Shown here in pieces: positions 1-7,822 of a stretch of DNA of 15,336 bases. The stretch lies in assembly GCA_023260735.1 (NCBI GenBank), contig JALQUL010000164.1:1-15336 (forward strand), written 5' to 3'. Below the pieces are notes generated by a model that was not told where the DNA came from, ran no database searches, and saw only the letters and a list, made by a program, of their open reading frames with translations. Origin of the DNA: Limnohabitans sp. (GTDB taxonomy: Bacteria; Pseudomonadota; Gammaproteobacteria; Burkholderiales; Burkholderiaceae_C). Position 1 is the stretch's first letter; the number at the start of each line of letters is the position of its first letter. A program made the translations under genes and the position numbers.

Positions 1-333
1 GTAGGCCGTTATGCAGAAGATTTACCGGCTAGTTTTGGAAAAGATTGGGATAAAATAATTAACGATGGTATTGGTGACGGTAAAACAGAAACAGTAAAAG
101 CATATGCCGAAAAAAGGCGCTTAAAACATTTAACTTGTGTAGCTGGATATCTAGGAAAAACTTTAATGCCAGTCCGGAAAACTGATGAAAAAGGGCATTT
201 GTCAGCAACGGTGGAAAAACTAGAGGTATTGCCCCTATACCAATATATTGTGCGTATTGCGCCACCAGAGGGTAGTTTTATGTATCGTATTTCAGTTCAA
301 AATCAGGTTTTTAAATCAGATTTTTTACCCTAA
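1..333 (+). CDS. Hypothetical protein, 3' part only
   Basis: An open frame enters from the left edge and runs 110 codons to a TAA at 331-333. The start lies outside the window. The visible part is soluble, fairly charged (a KAYAEKRRLKHL stretch near the middle) and has no membrane segment, signal peptide or motif that I recognise. It ends with a beta-rich, hydrophobic stretch (MYRISVQNQVFKSDFLP). The gene converges on the AEC transporter gene with only 11 bases between the two stop codons and no room for a normal terminator hairpin. I read it as a real coding tail because the frame is open throughout and its codon choice resembles the neighbours. No function is proposed. Confidence 0.6.
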   Translation, partial: VGRYAEDLPASFGKDWDKIINDGIGDGKTETVKAYAEKRRLKHLTCVAGYLGKTLMPVRKTDEKGHLSATVEKLEVLPLYQYIVRIAPPEGSFMYRISVQNQVFKSDFLP

Positions 334-344
334 CTAATAATTGC

Positions 345-1379
345 TTATTTGTAAAAAGCGACCAAAGCCGAGAAGCTAATAAAAGCGATGGCTGTGGATA
401 ACATAATAATTCTGGCTATTCTGCCGTTATCTGCACCAAAACGCTCAGCTAACAAAGAAACGTTACTAGCACTAGGCAAGGCAGCTACACAAACTAATAC
501 CGTCGCATTAAAGTCAGAAATTACAAAACCCATTTGTTTGGCTATAAATAAGCCTATTAACAATAATGCCGGATGCAAAAATAGCTTAAGCAGAGCAACT
601 GGAATAGCAACAGACCAAGCGCTATGAGTGCTAGTTACAGCGTGGCCAAATTGAATCTCTTGCTTAATTTGATTCTGCTGTAATTGCGCTCTAGCCAATA
701 CAGCTCCAATGGTAAACAAAGCCACAGGCGATGCAGAATCAGCCAATAAACCAATTGTTTTGGCAAGGGGCTGGAGTTGTTCTAGGGCCATTTGTTGATT
801 GGCTTCTGGAATCCATACCCTGCTAGCCGAAACTAGCATACCAGCGCCAATCGACCAAGGCATAGGATTGCTAAATACCCCTTGAATAGCTTTCATTAAA
901 GAGTTTTGTAAACTTTGATGCTGCGTATTGCCTAGTTGTGATAAGGCAATGCACACGGATGAAGTCAAAATCATATCAATCATAATGGTCTGTATGACCG
1001 GGCCAGCAGCGGCGGCACCAAATAAAGCGACCAATAAAGGAACCCCCATGAAACCGGAGTTAGGAAATGCAGCTACCAAAGCACCCAAGGATGCATCGGC
1101 CCAGTTGTTTTTTTGTTGCAAGGCTAGTTTCACACTTAATCCCACCATAATAGCGCCCACTAAAATGTAGATCACCATGGTGATGGGGTCTAATAGGCTA
1201 GCAATAGGAGTGCTGGCGCCAAATCTAAATAATAAACACGGTAGTGCAAAATAAAGCACATAAGCATTCATACCTGTGATGGCGGTCAAAGGTAAAATAG
1301 ACCGATAGGTTGCCCAAAAGCCAGCTAAGACTAAAGCAAAAAATGGGAAGGTAACAAAAAAGACTTCTTTCATAGTCAT
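345..1379 (-). CDS. AEC-family transporter (auxin efflux carrier/MdcF type)
   Basis: Predicted secondary transporter of the inner membrane from the bile/arsenite/riboflavin superfamily; family members export or import organic acids such as malonate. About ten hydrophobic segments span the protein. Family signatures are visible: NAYVLYFALPCLLF in the N-terminal half, FPNSGFMGVPLL around the middle helix break, PVALFTIGAVLA, and near the C-terminus ALPSASNVSLLAERFG, which resembles the usual P-x-A-x-N-x-x-x-x-A motif. I start it at the ATG at 1379 (344 residues); a second ATG six bases later (1373) is equally good, and a longer TTG start at 1412 is possible but adds residues not expected for the family. 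None of these has a clear Shine-Dalgarno sequence. The gene is divergent from rep. The substrate cannot be told from the sequence. Confidence 0.88.
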   Translation of the reverse strand: MTMKEVFFVTFPFFALVLAGFWATYRSILPLTAITGMNAYVLYFALPCLLFRFGASTPIASLLDPITMVIYILVGAIMVGLSVKLALQQKNNWADASLGALVAAFPNSGFMGVPLLVALFGAAAAGPVIQTIMIDMILTSSVCIALSQLGNTQHQSLQNSLMKAIQGVFSNPMPWSIGAGMLVSASRVWIPEANQQMALEQLQPLAKTIGLLADSASPVALFTIGAVLARAQLQQNQIKQEIQFGHAVTSTHSAWSVAIPVALLKLFLHPALLLIGLFIAKQMGFVISDFNATVLVCVAALPSASNVSLLAERFGADNGRIARIIMLSTAIAFISFSALVAFYK

Positions 1380-1472
1380 TGATTGTCGCAGGATATTGAA
1401 CGCCACATACAAAATTTCAAGTCTTTGCTGATTTAGTCTAACAATTATGAATTGATCTTTATTGGAGCTAAG

Positions 1473-1496
1473 TGTTTTTAAAATGAATTAAAAACA
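1473..1496. repeat. AT-rich inverted repeat in the AEC/rep divergent region
   Basis: A perfect 9-base inverted repeat (TGTTTTTAA, 6-base loop, TTAAAAACA) lies in the 160-base region between the divergent AEC and rep starts. Neither arm is followed by a proper T-tract on the strand that would need one, so it does not look like a terminator. It could be a regulator site or simply AT-rich chance. No convincing -35/-10 pair could be assigned to either gene in this stretch. Confidence 0.3.
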
Positions 1497-1539
1497 GCAT
1501 TCTTATTACATTTTTACTTCTTTTTTATATCAATTATCT

Positions 1540-3621
1540 ATGGTTGAATTGTCGCATTCTGGACTCAATATTGCACAGCAAGAGGCAGTCAATTATTTAC
1601 ACGGTCCTTGTTTGGTGTTAGCTGGTGCAGGTTCAGGCAAAACCAGAGTGATTACCCACAAAATTGGTCGTTTGATTCAAACTGGTGTGCCAGCTAAAAG
1701 AATTGCCGCCATTACATTTACCAATAAGGCGGCGCAAGAAATGCGGGAGCGGGCTAAAACTTTAATTGGCAAGCCAGCTAAAGACCTGACTATTTGTACT
1801 TTTCATGCCTTGGGTGTACACATACTCAGGCAAGATGGTGAGGTTTTGGGTTTAAAACAAAACTTTAGTATTCTAGATAGCGACGATGTATTTGGCATTA
1901 TTCGAGACGCTGGCGCAGGTGCAGATACTGCTACTGCAAGGGCTTGGCAGTGGAAAATTAGCAGTTGGAAAAACATCGGTCTTAATTCCGAAACTGCTCT
2001 TGCTCAAGCCCAAACCGACGAAGATAAAAGTGTAGCCTTATTAATGGCTCGTTATGAAGAGCGCCTAAGTGCTTATCAAAGTGTTGATTTTGATGACTTA
2101 ATTGGTTTGCCTCTACAGCTACTAGCCAAAAGTGAAGAGGTAAGAACTAAATGGCAAAAACATTTGGCTCATGTCTTGATTGATGAGGTGCAAGATACCA
2201 ATGCCACCCAATACGCAGTACTTAAACATCTGGTTGGGCAAAATGGCCGATTTACCGCAGTGGGTGATGATGATCAGTCGATTTATGGCTGGCGCGGTGC
2301 CACCCTTGACAACTTAAAACAATTACCGATTGATTACCCGCATTTAAAAGTCATTAAGCTAGAGCAAAATTATCGAAGTACCAGTGCTATTTTGACAGCT
2401 GCCAATAATGTGATTGGTCCCAACCCGCGTTTGTTTGTAAAAAATTTATGGAGTGCTTTGGGCGAGGGTGAGCCAGTAAGAGTGGTTGAAGCCGACACCG
2501 AAGAACATGAGGCAGAGCGAGCAGTAGCCCGTATTCAATCCATAAGGGCCGGCAGTTTGCCATTAGCGGGGAGGGCTGCCACAGAGTTTAAAGATTTTGC
2601 TATTCTATACAGGGCCAACCACCAGGCCAAACCCTTTGAAAAAGCCCTACGTAAAGCTCAAATTCCTTATAAAGTAAGTGGCGGTCAAAGCTTTTTCGAT
2701 AGAGCCGAAATTAAGGATTTATGCGCTTGGTTAAGATTGTGGGTGAACCCTAACGATGATCCTGCTTTTATGCGTTCGGTGACAACCCCTAAGCGCGGCA
2801 TTGGCCATCAAACTTTGGCACAGTTAGGGCATTTTGCAACCCAATACAAAACCAGTCTATATGAAGCTTTGTTTGCCTCATCTTTGGGTTCTGTTGTTAA
2901 TCAAAAAGGTTTGGAAAGCCTGCATGAGTTTGGTCGTTTGGTGAATGATTTAAGTTATCAAGCCAGCAAAATATCGGGTCAAGAGGCGGCCTTGGCTTTT
3001 TTACTGCAATGGTTAAAAGATATTGATTACGAACAACATTTAATGGATGGCGAAGACAGCGAAAAAGCAGCTGCCAGCCGATGGGCTAATGTCTTGGACT
3101 TTATAGATTGGATGGCCAAGCGTTGTGGTGGTGAAATTGAAGATACCACAGCAGTTAATTTAGTGAGTGAACGCAGAACAGTTTTGGAGGTGGCTCAAAC
3201 CATCGCCTTAATTACCACCTTAAGCGAAAAAGAAAAAGACCAAAATTTAGTGACTCTCTCTACCCTTCACGCCTCCAAAGGTTTAGAGTGGCCACATGTG
3301 ATTTTGGCGGGGGTCAATGAAGACTCGCTACCCTTCAAGCCGAATGATTCTGATGATTTAAGTAAAGAAGTCATTGGCCAAAGAATTGAAGAAGAACGCA
3401 GGCTGATGTATGTAGGTATTACGAGGGCGCAGTTGAGTTTGGCAGTGAGTTATAGTAAAAAACGCAAAAAAGGCCGTGAAATGATCAACGCTTTGCCCAG
3501 TCGTTTTATTGCTGAAATGGGTTTGAATCAAGCCACTGCCAAAGAAGACCCTCGAGAAAAACTAAGGGCCTTAAGGGCAGAATTTGCGCAAAAGGCCCTA
3601 AGGCAAGGCGATATGTCTTAA
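1540..3621 (+). CDS. rep: ATP-dependent DNA helicase Rep (UvrD/REP, SF1A)
   Basis: Superfamily 1A 3'-to-5' DNA helicase that clears proteins ahead of replication forks and helps restart them. At 693 residues it is close to E. coli Rep (673). All helicase motifs are present in order: the Q-motif glutamines near 13-14, Walker A AGAGSGKT at 28-35, motif Ia TFTNKAA at 59-65, Walker B DEVQ at 215-218, motif III GDDDQSIYGWRG at 242-253, motif IV EQNYRS at 275-280, motif V TLHASKGLE at 575-583 and motif VI EERRLMYVGITRA at 618-630. Specific wording (GPCLVLAGAGSGKTRVITHK, LKVIKLEQNYRS, IPYKVSGG) follows Rep more than UvrD or PcrA. Motif II has Val where Rep/UvrD usually carry Tyr (DEYQ). The ATG at 1540 is the only plausible start, yet the upstream sequence is pyrimidine/AT-rich with no Shine-Dalgarno match. 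The gene stands alone and ends at a shared convergent terminator. Confidence 0.95.
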   Translation: MVELSHSGLNIAQQEAVNYLHGPCLVLAGAGSGKTRVITHKIGRLIQTGVPAKRIAAITFTNKAAQEMRERAKTLIGKPAKDLTICTFHALGVHILRQDGEVLGLKQNFSILDSDDVFGIIRDAGAGADTATARAWQWKISSWKNIGLNSETALAQAQTDEDKSVALLMARYEERLSAYQSVDFDDLIGLPLQLLAKSEEVRTKWQKHLAHVLIDEVQDTNATQYAVLKHLVGQNGRFTAVGDDDQSIYGWRGATLDNLKQLPIDYPHLKVIKLEQNYRSTSAILTAANNVIGPNPRLFVKNLWSALGEGEPVRVVEADTEEHEAERAVARIQSIRAGSLPLAGRAATEFKDFAILYRANHQAKPFEKALRKAQIPYKVSGGQSFFDRAEIKDLCAWLRLWVNPNDDPAFMRSVTTPKRGIGHQTLAQLGHFATQYKTSLYEALFASSLGSVVNQKGLESLHEFGRLVNDLSYQASKISGQEAALAFLLQWLKDIDYEQHLMDGEDSEKAAASRWANVLDFIDWMAKRCGGEIEDTTAVNLVSERRTVLEVAQTIALITTLSEKEKDQNLVTLSTLHASKGLEWPHVILAGVNEDSLPFKPNDSDDLSKEVIGQRIEEERRLMYVGITRAQLSLAVSYSKKRKKGREMINALPSRFIAEMGLNQATAKEDPREKLRALRAEFAQKALRQGDMS

Positions 3622-3635
3622 AACTAAAGTAAATT

Positions 3636-3666
3636 AAAAACTACTTCAATAGTGAAGATGGTTTTT
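3636..3666. terminator. Bidirectional terminator between rep and pglL-like gene
   Basis: The arms AAAAAC-TA-CTTCA and TGAAG-ATG-GTTTTT pair around a 4-base loop (ATAG), with a small internal mismatch. Read on either strand the stem runs into a T-tract. It sits in the 57-base gap between the convergent stop codons of rep (3621) and the PglL-like gene (3679), so it can serve both. Confidence 0.7.
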
Positions 3667-3678
3667 ATCATTGAAAGC

Positions 3679-5478
3679 TTATTTGCTTGCGGCCTCGTCT
3701 GCTGGCGTAGTGGTGGTAGTCTTGAGTGATTCGATATATTTTGCATAATCACTAGGGTACACTTTTTTATATTGAGCCTTAAGTGATTCAATTTCTGTAC
3801 TTGCATGGCCTAATAACTGAGCCGCTTGTAATTGCACCTCAATTACCGCCCCTTCAGGCGAATAATGCATGATTTTTTTGGCTAAATCATATTTAGCCTG
3901 TGCATTTTGTGGCGTCACTGGTGTTTCTAGTAATACAGCAAAATAAACAGGCCCAGCAAATAACCAAGATTGTTGGGCGTGAGAATAGGGGGCATCTGCA
4001 AAAATGGCGAAGCGGTCTTCTGGCACTGTGTAAATTTGTGAAATTCTAATATAGTCAAAAGTGGCATAAAACAAGCCAATTAGTCCTAAAAAGCTTAACC
4101 AACCAGGTAGTGCACTTCTTAACTCTGCTGCTTTTTGATTGTTTGCTTGTTGGTGGGTGTTGTGCCATAACAAGCCCAAAGATATACCAAAAGCCAACAT
4201 AAATGGTCCATACCAGAGAGGATATTCCAACATAGAATGGAGCAAAACAAGGCTTAATACCGCCCAAGCCATTTGACTAGCTACGGTAGAAGCAGCCCAA
4301 GGTTTGGCTTTTATACACATCCATACAAATGGCACGATTAATAAAAGGGTCACAATAAGACCTAGCTCCACTGCAAAATGAAGTGGCAGGTTATGCGCAT
4401 TGTCTAAAATTTCGCAAAAACGATTGTCATAAGCGCCACTAAAATGAGCGAAAGACAATTCACGCCAGCCCCAACCCCAAAATGGTTTTTCAATAATTAA
4501 ATCAATAACATTGAGGTATAAAAATTTACGTGAGGTGCAAGAACCCAACCCCTCCAGGCCTAAACGACCAAATAAACTGAAGCCATGAGTACCTGTAATC
4601 CATTCCGAGGCATAGGGCAAAACTACTACCCAAAAGGCATAACTCAATAAACTGGCTGTGGCAATTAATAGACTGTCTTTGTGAATGTTTTTGAACCAAA
4701 CCAGTGTGAGCCCAAATAAAACCAGCACCCCGACCATACCAGTTCTAGAAACAGAAGCTGCGTTAGCGGCGGTAATGAGTTGGAGAGCCAATAAGGTAAT
4801 AAGCCATTGCCAAACATTGAGACGAGTGGCAATGCCAGAACTAGAGTGAGTATTGCCATTGGAGTTTTGGCCTAAATAACCCGCTTTTACAGCCAACATA
4901 GGCCAAACAATAACTACCGCCAAACCAATATTTAATAATGTGGCTAATTGATTACGCTGGCGCAAATTACCAAATGCCTCGCCCTCGTTGGCAATATTAA
5001 AAATAGGGTACAGATGGTCGTCAAAATTAAAATATTGGCTTAGTGCAATAACACTGCTAATAAGCGCAGCCAGCAACCAAGCGTAAGCAATCATTAATAG
5101 CAAGTTGGTGTTGTTTTTGGCTTTTGCGCCAATATCGATGGCAAGTGCTAACAAAGCCAAACCAGCCAAGGTAAGTACAGTTTCGCCATTCAAACTGGCA
5201 GTATGGCTTAAAATAGCTAAAACCAAGCCGATTAACCACCAAGCCAACCAATTGGCCCCTTGCCAAAACCAAGGCCCTTTTTTGTCAACGATTAACAGCC
5301 AAGCAATAAGGCCACAGGCCAAAGAAAAAAGCCAAGGTACCACACCCGAAGAAGGGCTTGGTGCAATTGGGTTAAGCCATGGGTAAACCAATAAAACAAT
5401 TAACAAACCAAACATGAGCCATTGCTTGGAAGTAGCTTGAGTTGGAGTGGAACTAGAGAAAAAAGAGCTTAAATTCAT
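3679..5478 (-). CDS. PglL-type O-oligosaccharyltransferase / Wzy_C ligase (pilin glycosylation)
   Basis: Polytopic inner-membrane enzyme of the WaaL/Wzy/PglL group, 599 residues. Family members transfer a glycan from undecaprenyl pyrophosphate to a protein or lipid A acceptor on the periplasmic side. Ten or more membrane segments cover roughly residues 20-480. Diagnostic motifs are RQRNQLAT (173-180), SRTGMVG (244-250), the large periplasmic loop with WGWGWRELSFAHF (334-346), DNAHNLPLH (359-367, with His362 in the place of the essential ligase histidine), and HSMLEYPLWY (414-423), which is typical of the Wzy_C_2/PglL subgroup. The last ~120 residues form a soluble tail ending in a threonine-rich stretch. 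It lies 93 bases after a pilin gene on the same strand, which argues for pilin as the acceptor and against a role as O-antigen ligase. The start ATG at 5478 has an AGGGA element that is too distant to be optimal. Confidence 0.85.
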   Translation of the reverse strand: MNLSSFFSSSTPTQATSKQWLMFGLLIVLLVYPWLNPIAPSPSSGVVPWLFSLACGLIAWLLIVDKKGPWFWQGANWLAWWLIGLVLAILSHTASLNGETVLTLAGLALLALAIDIGAKAKNNTNLLLMIAYAWLLAALISSVIALSQYFNFDDHLYPIFNIANEGEAFGNLRQRNQLATLLNIGLAVVIVWPMLAVKAGYLGQNSNGNTHSSSGIATRLNVWQWLITLLALQLITAANAASVSRTGMVGVLVLFGLTLVWFKNIHKDSLLIATASLLSYAFWVVVLPYASEWITGTHGFSLFGRLGLEGLGSCTSRKFLYLNVIDLIIEKPFWGWGWRELSFAHFSGAYDNRFCEILDNAHNLPLHFAVELGLIVTLLLIVPFVWMCIKAKPWAASTVASQMAWAVLSLVLLHSMLEYPLWYGPFMLAFGISLGLLWHNTHQQANNQKAAELRSALPGWLSFLGLIGLFYATFDYIRISQIYTVPEDRFAIFADAPYSHAQQSWLFAGPVYFAVLLETPVTPQNAQAKYDLAKKIMHYSPEGAVIEVQLQAAQLLGHASTEIESLKAQYKKVYPSDYAKYIESLKTTTTTPADEAASK

Positions 5479-5571
5479 AGGGCATATTATCCCTAAACTA
5501 AGTGGCCTAATAATTACTGGCTCAAAATAATTCTGAATTAAAACCGCTTAATTTTAAATAAGTTTAATTGA

Positions 5572-6132
5572 TTAATTTCTGCAGTTGGCAGGCACATATT
5601 TATAAACAGAGGTATTGGTAGCTGTTCTGCCAGAATCGCCAGCACCTAAGCCTGCTCCACAACCCCAAACCACAGGCAAGCCAGCTTGTAATTTTTGACT
5701 AGGCACACCTTTATTCACAACACCAGTGCCAGGAATAAGTACAATATTTAAATCTTTAATACCAGAAGCGGCAGAATATTGAATAGTAATTCTGCCAGGG
5801 CCACCGCTTCTACTAGGAGCATACAAACTGCCCCCAGGAAAACTTTGTATGCCTATACCAGTTACATATTTAGAAGAGGTAAAAGGCAAACTAAAAGCCG
5901 GCAGGCCAGCATAACAAGGGTTGTCACAGCCTTGAACACTTTTGCCAGAATAATTAATAAATGCCTCATAAACAGCCAGTTTAAAAGGCATTGCTAAGTT
6001 CAGACCCTCAGTTACCCTAGCACGAATAGTGTAGTTTTGATATTGTGGTATGGCAATGGCCGCCAATATTCCAATAATAGCCACCACAATCATTAACTCG
6101 ATGAGGGTGAAGCCTTTTTGTATTTTGGACAT
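5572..6132 (-). CDS. Type IV pilin (PilA-like), second copy
   Basis: Prepilin of 186 residues. The leader MSKIQKG is cut before Phe8 by prepilin peptidase; the mature end FTLIELMIVVAIIGILAAIA carries the glutamate at position +5 needed for assembly. The globular part ends with a disulfide-bonded D-region loop between Cys158 and Cys184 (PANCRN at the C-terminus). An additional close pair, Cys69 and Cys73 (CDNPC), lies in the alpha-beta loop and is absent from the neighbouring pilin. The first ~45 residues nearly match the pilin at 7268-7786, but the codons differ at many silent sites and the rest is divergent, so this is an old paralogue and not a recent copy. The ribosome site is weak (GAAAG). 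It is preceded by the TfpX/TfpZ gene and followed by the PglL-like gene, its likely glycosyltransferase. Confidence 0.93.
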   Translation of the reverse strand: MSKIQKGFTLIELMIVVAIIGILAAIAIPQYQNYTIRARVTEGLNLAMPFKLAVYEAFINYSGKSVQGCDNPCYAGLPAFSLPFTSSKYVTGIGIQSFPGGSLYAPSRSGGPGRITIQYSAASGIKDLNIVLIPGTGVVNKGVPSQKLQAGLPVVWGCGAGLGAGDSGRTATNTSVYKYVPANCRN

Positions 6133-6426
6133 GATTAACTTTCAAATAGAGCATATAGCCTGAAATATTGAGAGTTAGTGTTTAAACAACAAATGTGAAT
6201 ACCAAATAAATAACGACTTGCCTAGCCTTTACTTTTTGATGTTAGGCCAATCACTGCAAAATTTTTTGGTGAAATTTTCGACTCGTCAAAATATTAAAAT
6301 TCTCAATAGATTTAAAATAATAATTGAGTTTTGGGGTGTTGCCCATGTCAATCTTGAAAAATTTTAAATAAATGTGATAAATGTTGCAGTTGATAATTAA
6401 AAGTGTCTTGATAAACCTACAAAAAA
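6133..6426. other. Intergenic region between tfpX/Z-like gene and second pilin
   Basis: About 294 bases without a convincing gene. It is strongly AT-rich. It contains an inverted repeat ATTTT-C-GAC/GTC-AAAAT at 6274-6292 whose arms are too close to form a normal hairpin loop, which fits a protein-binding site better than a terminator. Around 6218-6253 a weak TTGCCTA/TTAGGCCAA inverted repeat is visible. No clear terminator follows the TfpX/Z gene and no strong sigma-70 or sigma-54 promoter could be assigned to the pilin, although the long gap suggests that it has its own promoter. Confidence 0.5.
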
Positions 6427-7203
6427 CTAAAACCCATCTAAAGCAATATAAGCGACAGGTAATGCCGTTTGTTGGTTGATAAAAACAGTCCAATCACTGC
6501 TTCTTCTGCTGACTAAAGGCAACCACAATACATCTTGCTCTTTGAGACCAGTAGCTTGAATAGTTTTTTCAATTTCTATTTTTGAGTTCGGATACTTTGC
6601 TTTTAACAAATCAACAGCTTTGGCTTTTTTTAGAATAGCTGCTTTTGATTGCTCCAATGGAGTCCACCACTGGGGCCTCATACTTGGCTCTATGCCCTGT
6701 AGGCCGAGGTCTATGCTTTGCAGATTTTCATCGGTATTTTTTGCTTGCCTAATACCAAAGTTTTCCACGCCCCAAGCCGGTATTTTTATATTGAGTTTTT
6801 GGGACTCTAACTTATCTGATTCTGGAATATCGGCCATGACCACCGCTCTAAAACGGTCCACCTCAAACACCATGGCAACTGGCCTGGCATTGTAAAGACT
6901 GAAGAAGCCGTAAGCTAAAGCTGCTAATTGAATAAGCACCACTATAGATAAATCTAACCACAATTCTTTTTTAGATTTTATAGGGTTGTACAGCACCAAA
7001 CTTAATAAAGGGCCACACACCACATCTACACTCACAATGAGCCAAAAAAGATCTTTACCACCTGCCATTTCGCGGAATGGATAAGGGAACCAAATTTGAA
7101 AAACAATAATCGCTACCCAACCTGCGACTAAAATTGAAAACAATAAATGCTTGAGTGCAAATGCAAGGGCAGCTGGGTAGCGGGTTTTGCGTGGGTGAAT
7201 CAT
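6427..7203 (-). CDS. TfpX/TfpZ-family type IV pilin accessory protein
   Basis: 258 residues. TfpX/TfpY/TfpZ proteins are encoded next to pilA of certain Pseudomonas aeruginosa pilin groups and are needed for efficient assembly of the cognate pilin; their molecular action is not settled. The family architecture is clear: three N-terminal membrane segments (about 19-39, 52-72 and 83-104) with the conserved stretch SVDVVCGPLLSLVLYNP, then RPVAMVFEVDRF at 107-118, and a periplasmic C-terminal domain that includes a DVLWLPLVSRR segment and ends in a pseudo-repeated ALPVAYIALDGF. The ATG at 7203 is the natural start, but its leader (CCAGCACC) contains no Shine-Dalgarno sequence. It is separated from the upstream pilin by a terminator hairpin, so it is probably expressed at low level by read-through. 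Its position between two pilins leaves open which one it serves. X versus Z cannot be decided. Confidence 0.88.
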   Translation of the reverse strand: MIHPRKTRYPAALAFALKHLLFSILVAGWVAIIVFQIWFPYPFREMAGGKDLFWLIVSVDVVCGPLLSLVLYNPIKSKKELWLDLSIVVLIQLAALAYGFFSLYNARPVAMVFEVDRFRAVVMADIPESDKLESQKLNIKIPAWGVENFGIRQAKNTDENLQSIDLGLQGIEPSMRPQWWTPLEQSKAAILKKAKAVDLLKAKYPNSKIEIEKTIQATGLKEQDVLWLPLVSRRSSDWTVFINQQTALPVAYIALDGF

Positions 7204-7221
7204 GGTGCTGGTTTAAATTAA

Positions 7222-7247
7222 AAAAAGGTGCTGAAAAGCACCTTTTT
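7222..7247 (-). terminator. Terminator after the major pilin, before tfpX/Z
   Basis: A perfect 11-base stem (AAAAAGGTGCT / AGCACCTTTTT) with a 4-base loop, followed on the minus strand by a T-rich run. It lies 20 bases after the pilin stop and 19 bases before the TfpX/Z start. It probably stops most pilin transcripts and lets a minority read through. This is a common way to make much pilin and little accessory protein. Confidence 0.85.
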
Positions 7248-7267
7248 GTTCACAAAATAATCAACGA

Positions 7268-7786
7268 TTATGAGCGGCAGTTAGAAGGAACGAATCGATT
7301 AGCAGTAGATCCTGTTTGAGGTGCTGTGGCAGTTGCTGAGGCTGCGTTAGAGCAAGCCCATGAAATTGGTGCTCCAGCCACTAATGGAGAAGCAGCATTA
7401 GCACCAGAACCAGGAGTTAAGAAAACGGTAAGTGGTGTACCAACAGCATCTGCATATTGGATAGTGATGCGGCCATCATTAGCTACAGGAGTAGCGTTAA
7501 TACCAGCAATAGCAATATTAGTGACGTACTTGGAAGCTGTAAACGTGTAGCCGTACAAAATTCCAGTTGTTGCAGTGCTAGCTGCAATATCTTGACCACT
7601 ATTAGAAGCATAAGTTTCTGCTACTGCAATTTTGGCAGCACCGGCCAAGTTCAAACCTTCAGTAACGCGAGTACGAATAGTGTAGTCTTGATATTGTGGA
7701 ATCGCGATGGCAGCCAAAATACCAATAATCGCTACAACGATCATCAATTCGATAAGTGTAAAACCTTTTTGCAATGATTTTTTCAT
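7268..7786 (-). CDS. Type IV pilin (PilA-like), probable major subunit
   Basis: Prepilin of 172 residues. Leader MKKSLQKG, cut before Phe9; mature end FTLIELMIVVAIIGILAAIA with the +5 glutamate. The hydrophobic first helix is followed by QYQDYTIRTRVTEGLNLA, typical of betaproteobacterial and gammaproteobacterial pilins, and a disulfide loop Cys145-Cys170. That loop contains an Ala/Ser/Thr-rich stretch (155-162 region), and the protein ends PSNCRS with a C-terminal serine. The C-terminal serine is a known glycosylation site in some TfpO-modified pilins, so this protein is a candidate acceptor for the PglL-like enzyme. A strong ribosome site (AAGGAA at 7792-7797, 5 bases before the ATG), a possible sigma-54 promoter and a strong terminator all fit high expression and its assignment as the major pilin. 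Confidence 0.94.
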   Translation of the reverse strand: MKKSLQKGFTLIELMIVVAIIGILAAIAIPQYQDYTIRTRVTEGLNLAGAAKIAVAETYASNSGQDIAASTATTGILYGYTFTASKYVTNIAIAGINATPVANDGRITIQYADAVGTPLTVFLTPGSGANAASPLVAGAPISWACSNAASATATAPQTGSTANRFVPSNCRS

Positions 7787-7822
7787 GATAATTCCTTTTA
7801 AAAATATGGGTCATAAAGGTTT

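Noticed and set aside
1345..1412. Longer AEC form starting at TTG 1412
   Set aside because: Adds 11 residues before two in-frame ATG codons, no ribosome site, and the family normally starts close to the first membrane segment.
5479..5571. TTAAAA/TTTTAA inverted repeat between the second pilin and the PglL-like gene as terminator
   Set aside because: The stem is 6 A/T pairs with an 8-base loop and no proper T-tract; too weak to call.
6251..6493. 80-residue minus-strand open frame downstream of and overlapping the TfpX/Z gene
   Set aside because: It overlaps the 3' end of a well-supported gene in another frame, is rich in Phe/Tyr/Ile/Asn as expected of AT-rich noncoding DNA, and has no ribosome site.
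5572..7786. Pilin antigenic-variation cassette (silent copy) model
   Set aside because: Both pilins are intact with leaders and starts, and silent-site divergence in the shared N-terminal region argues against recent recombination.
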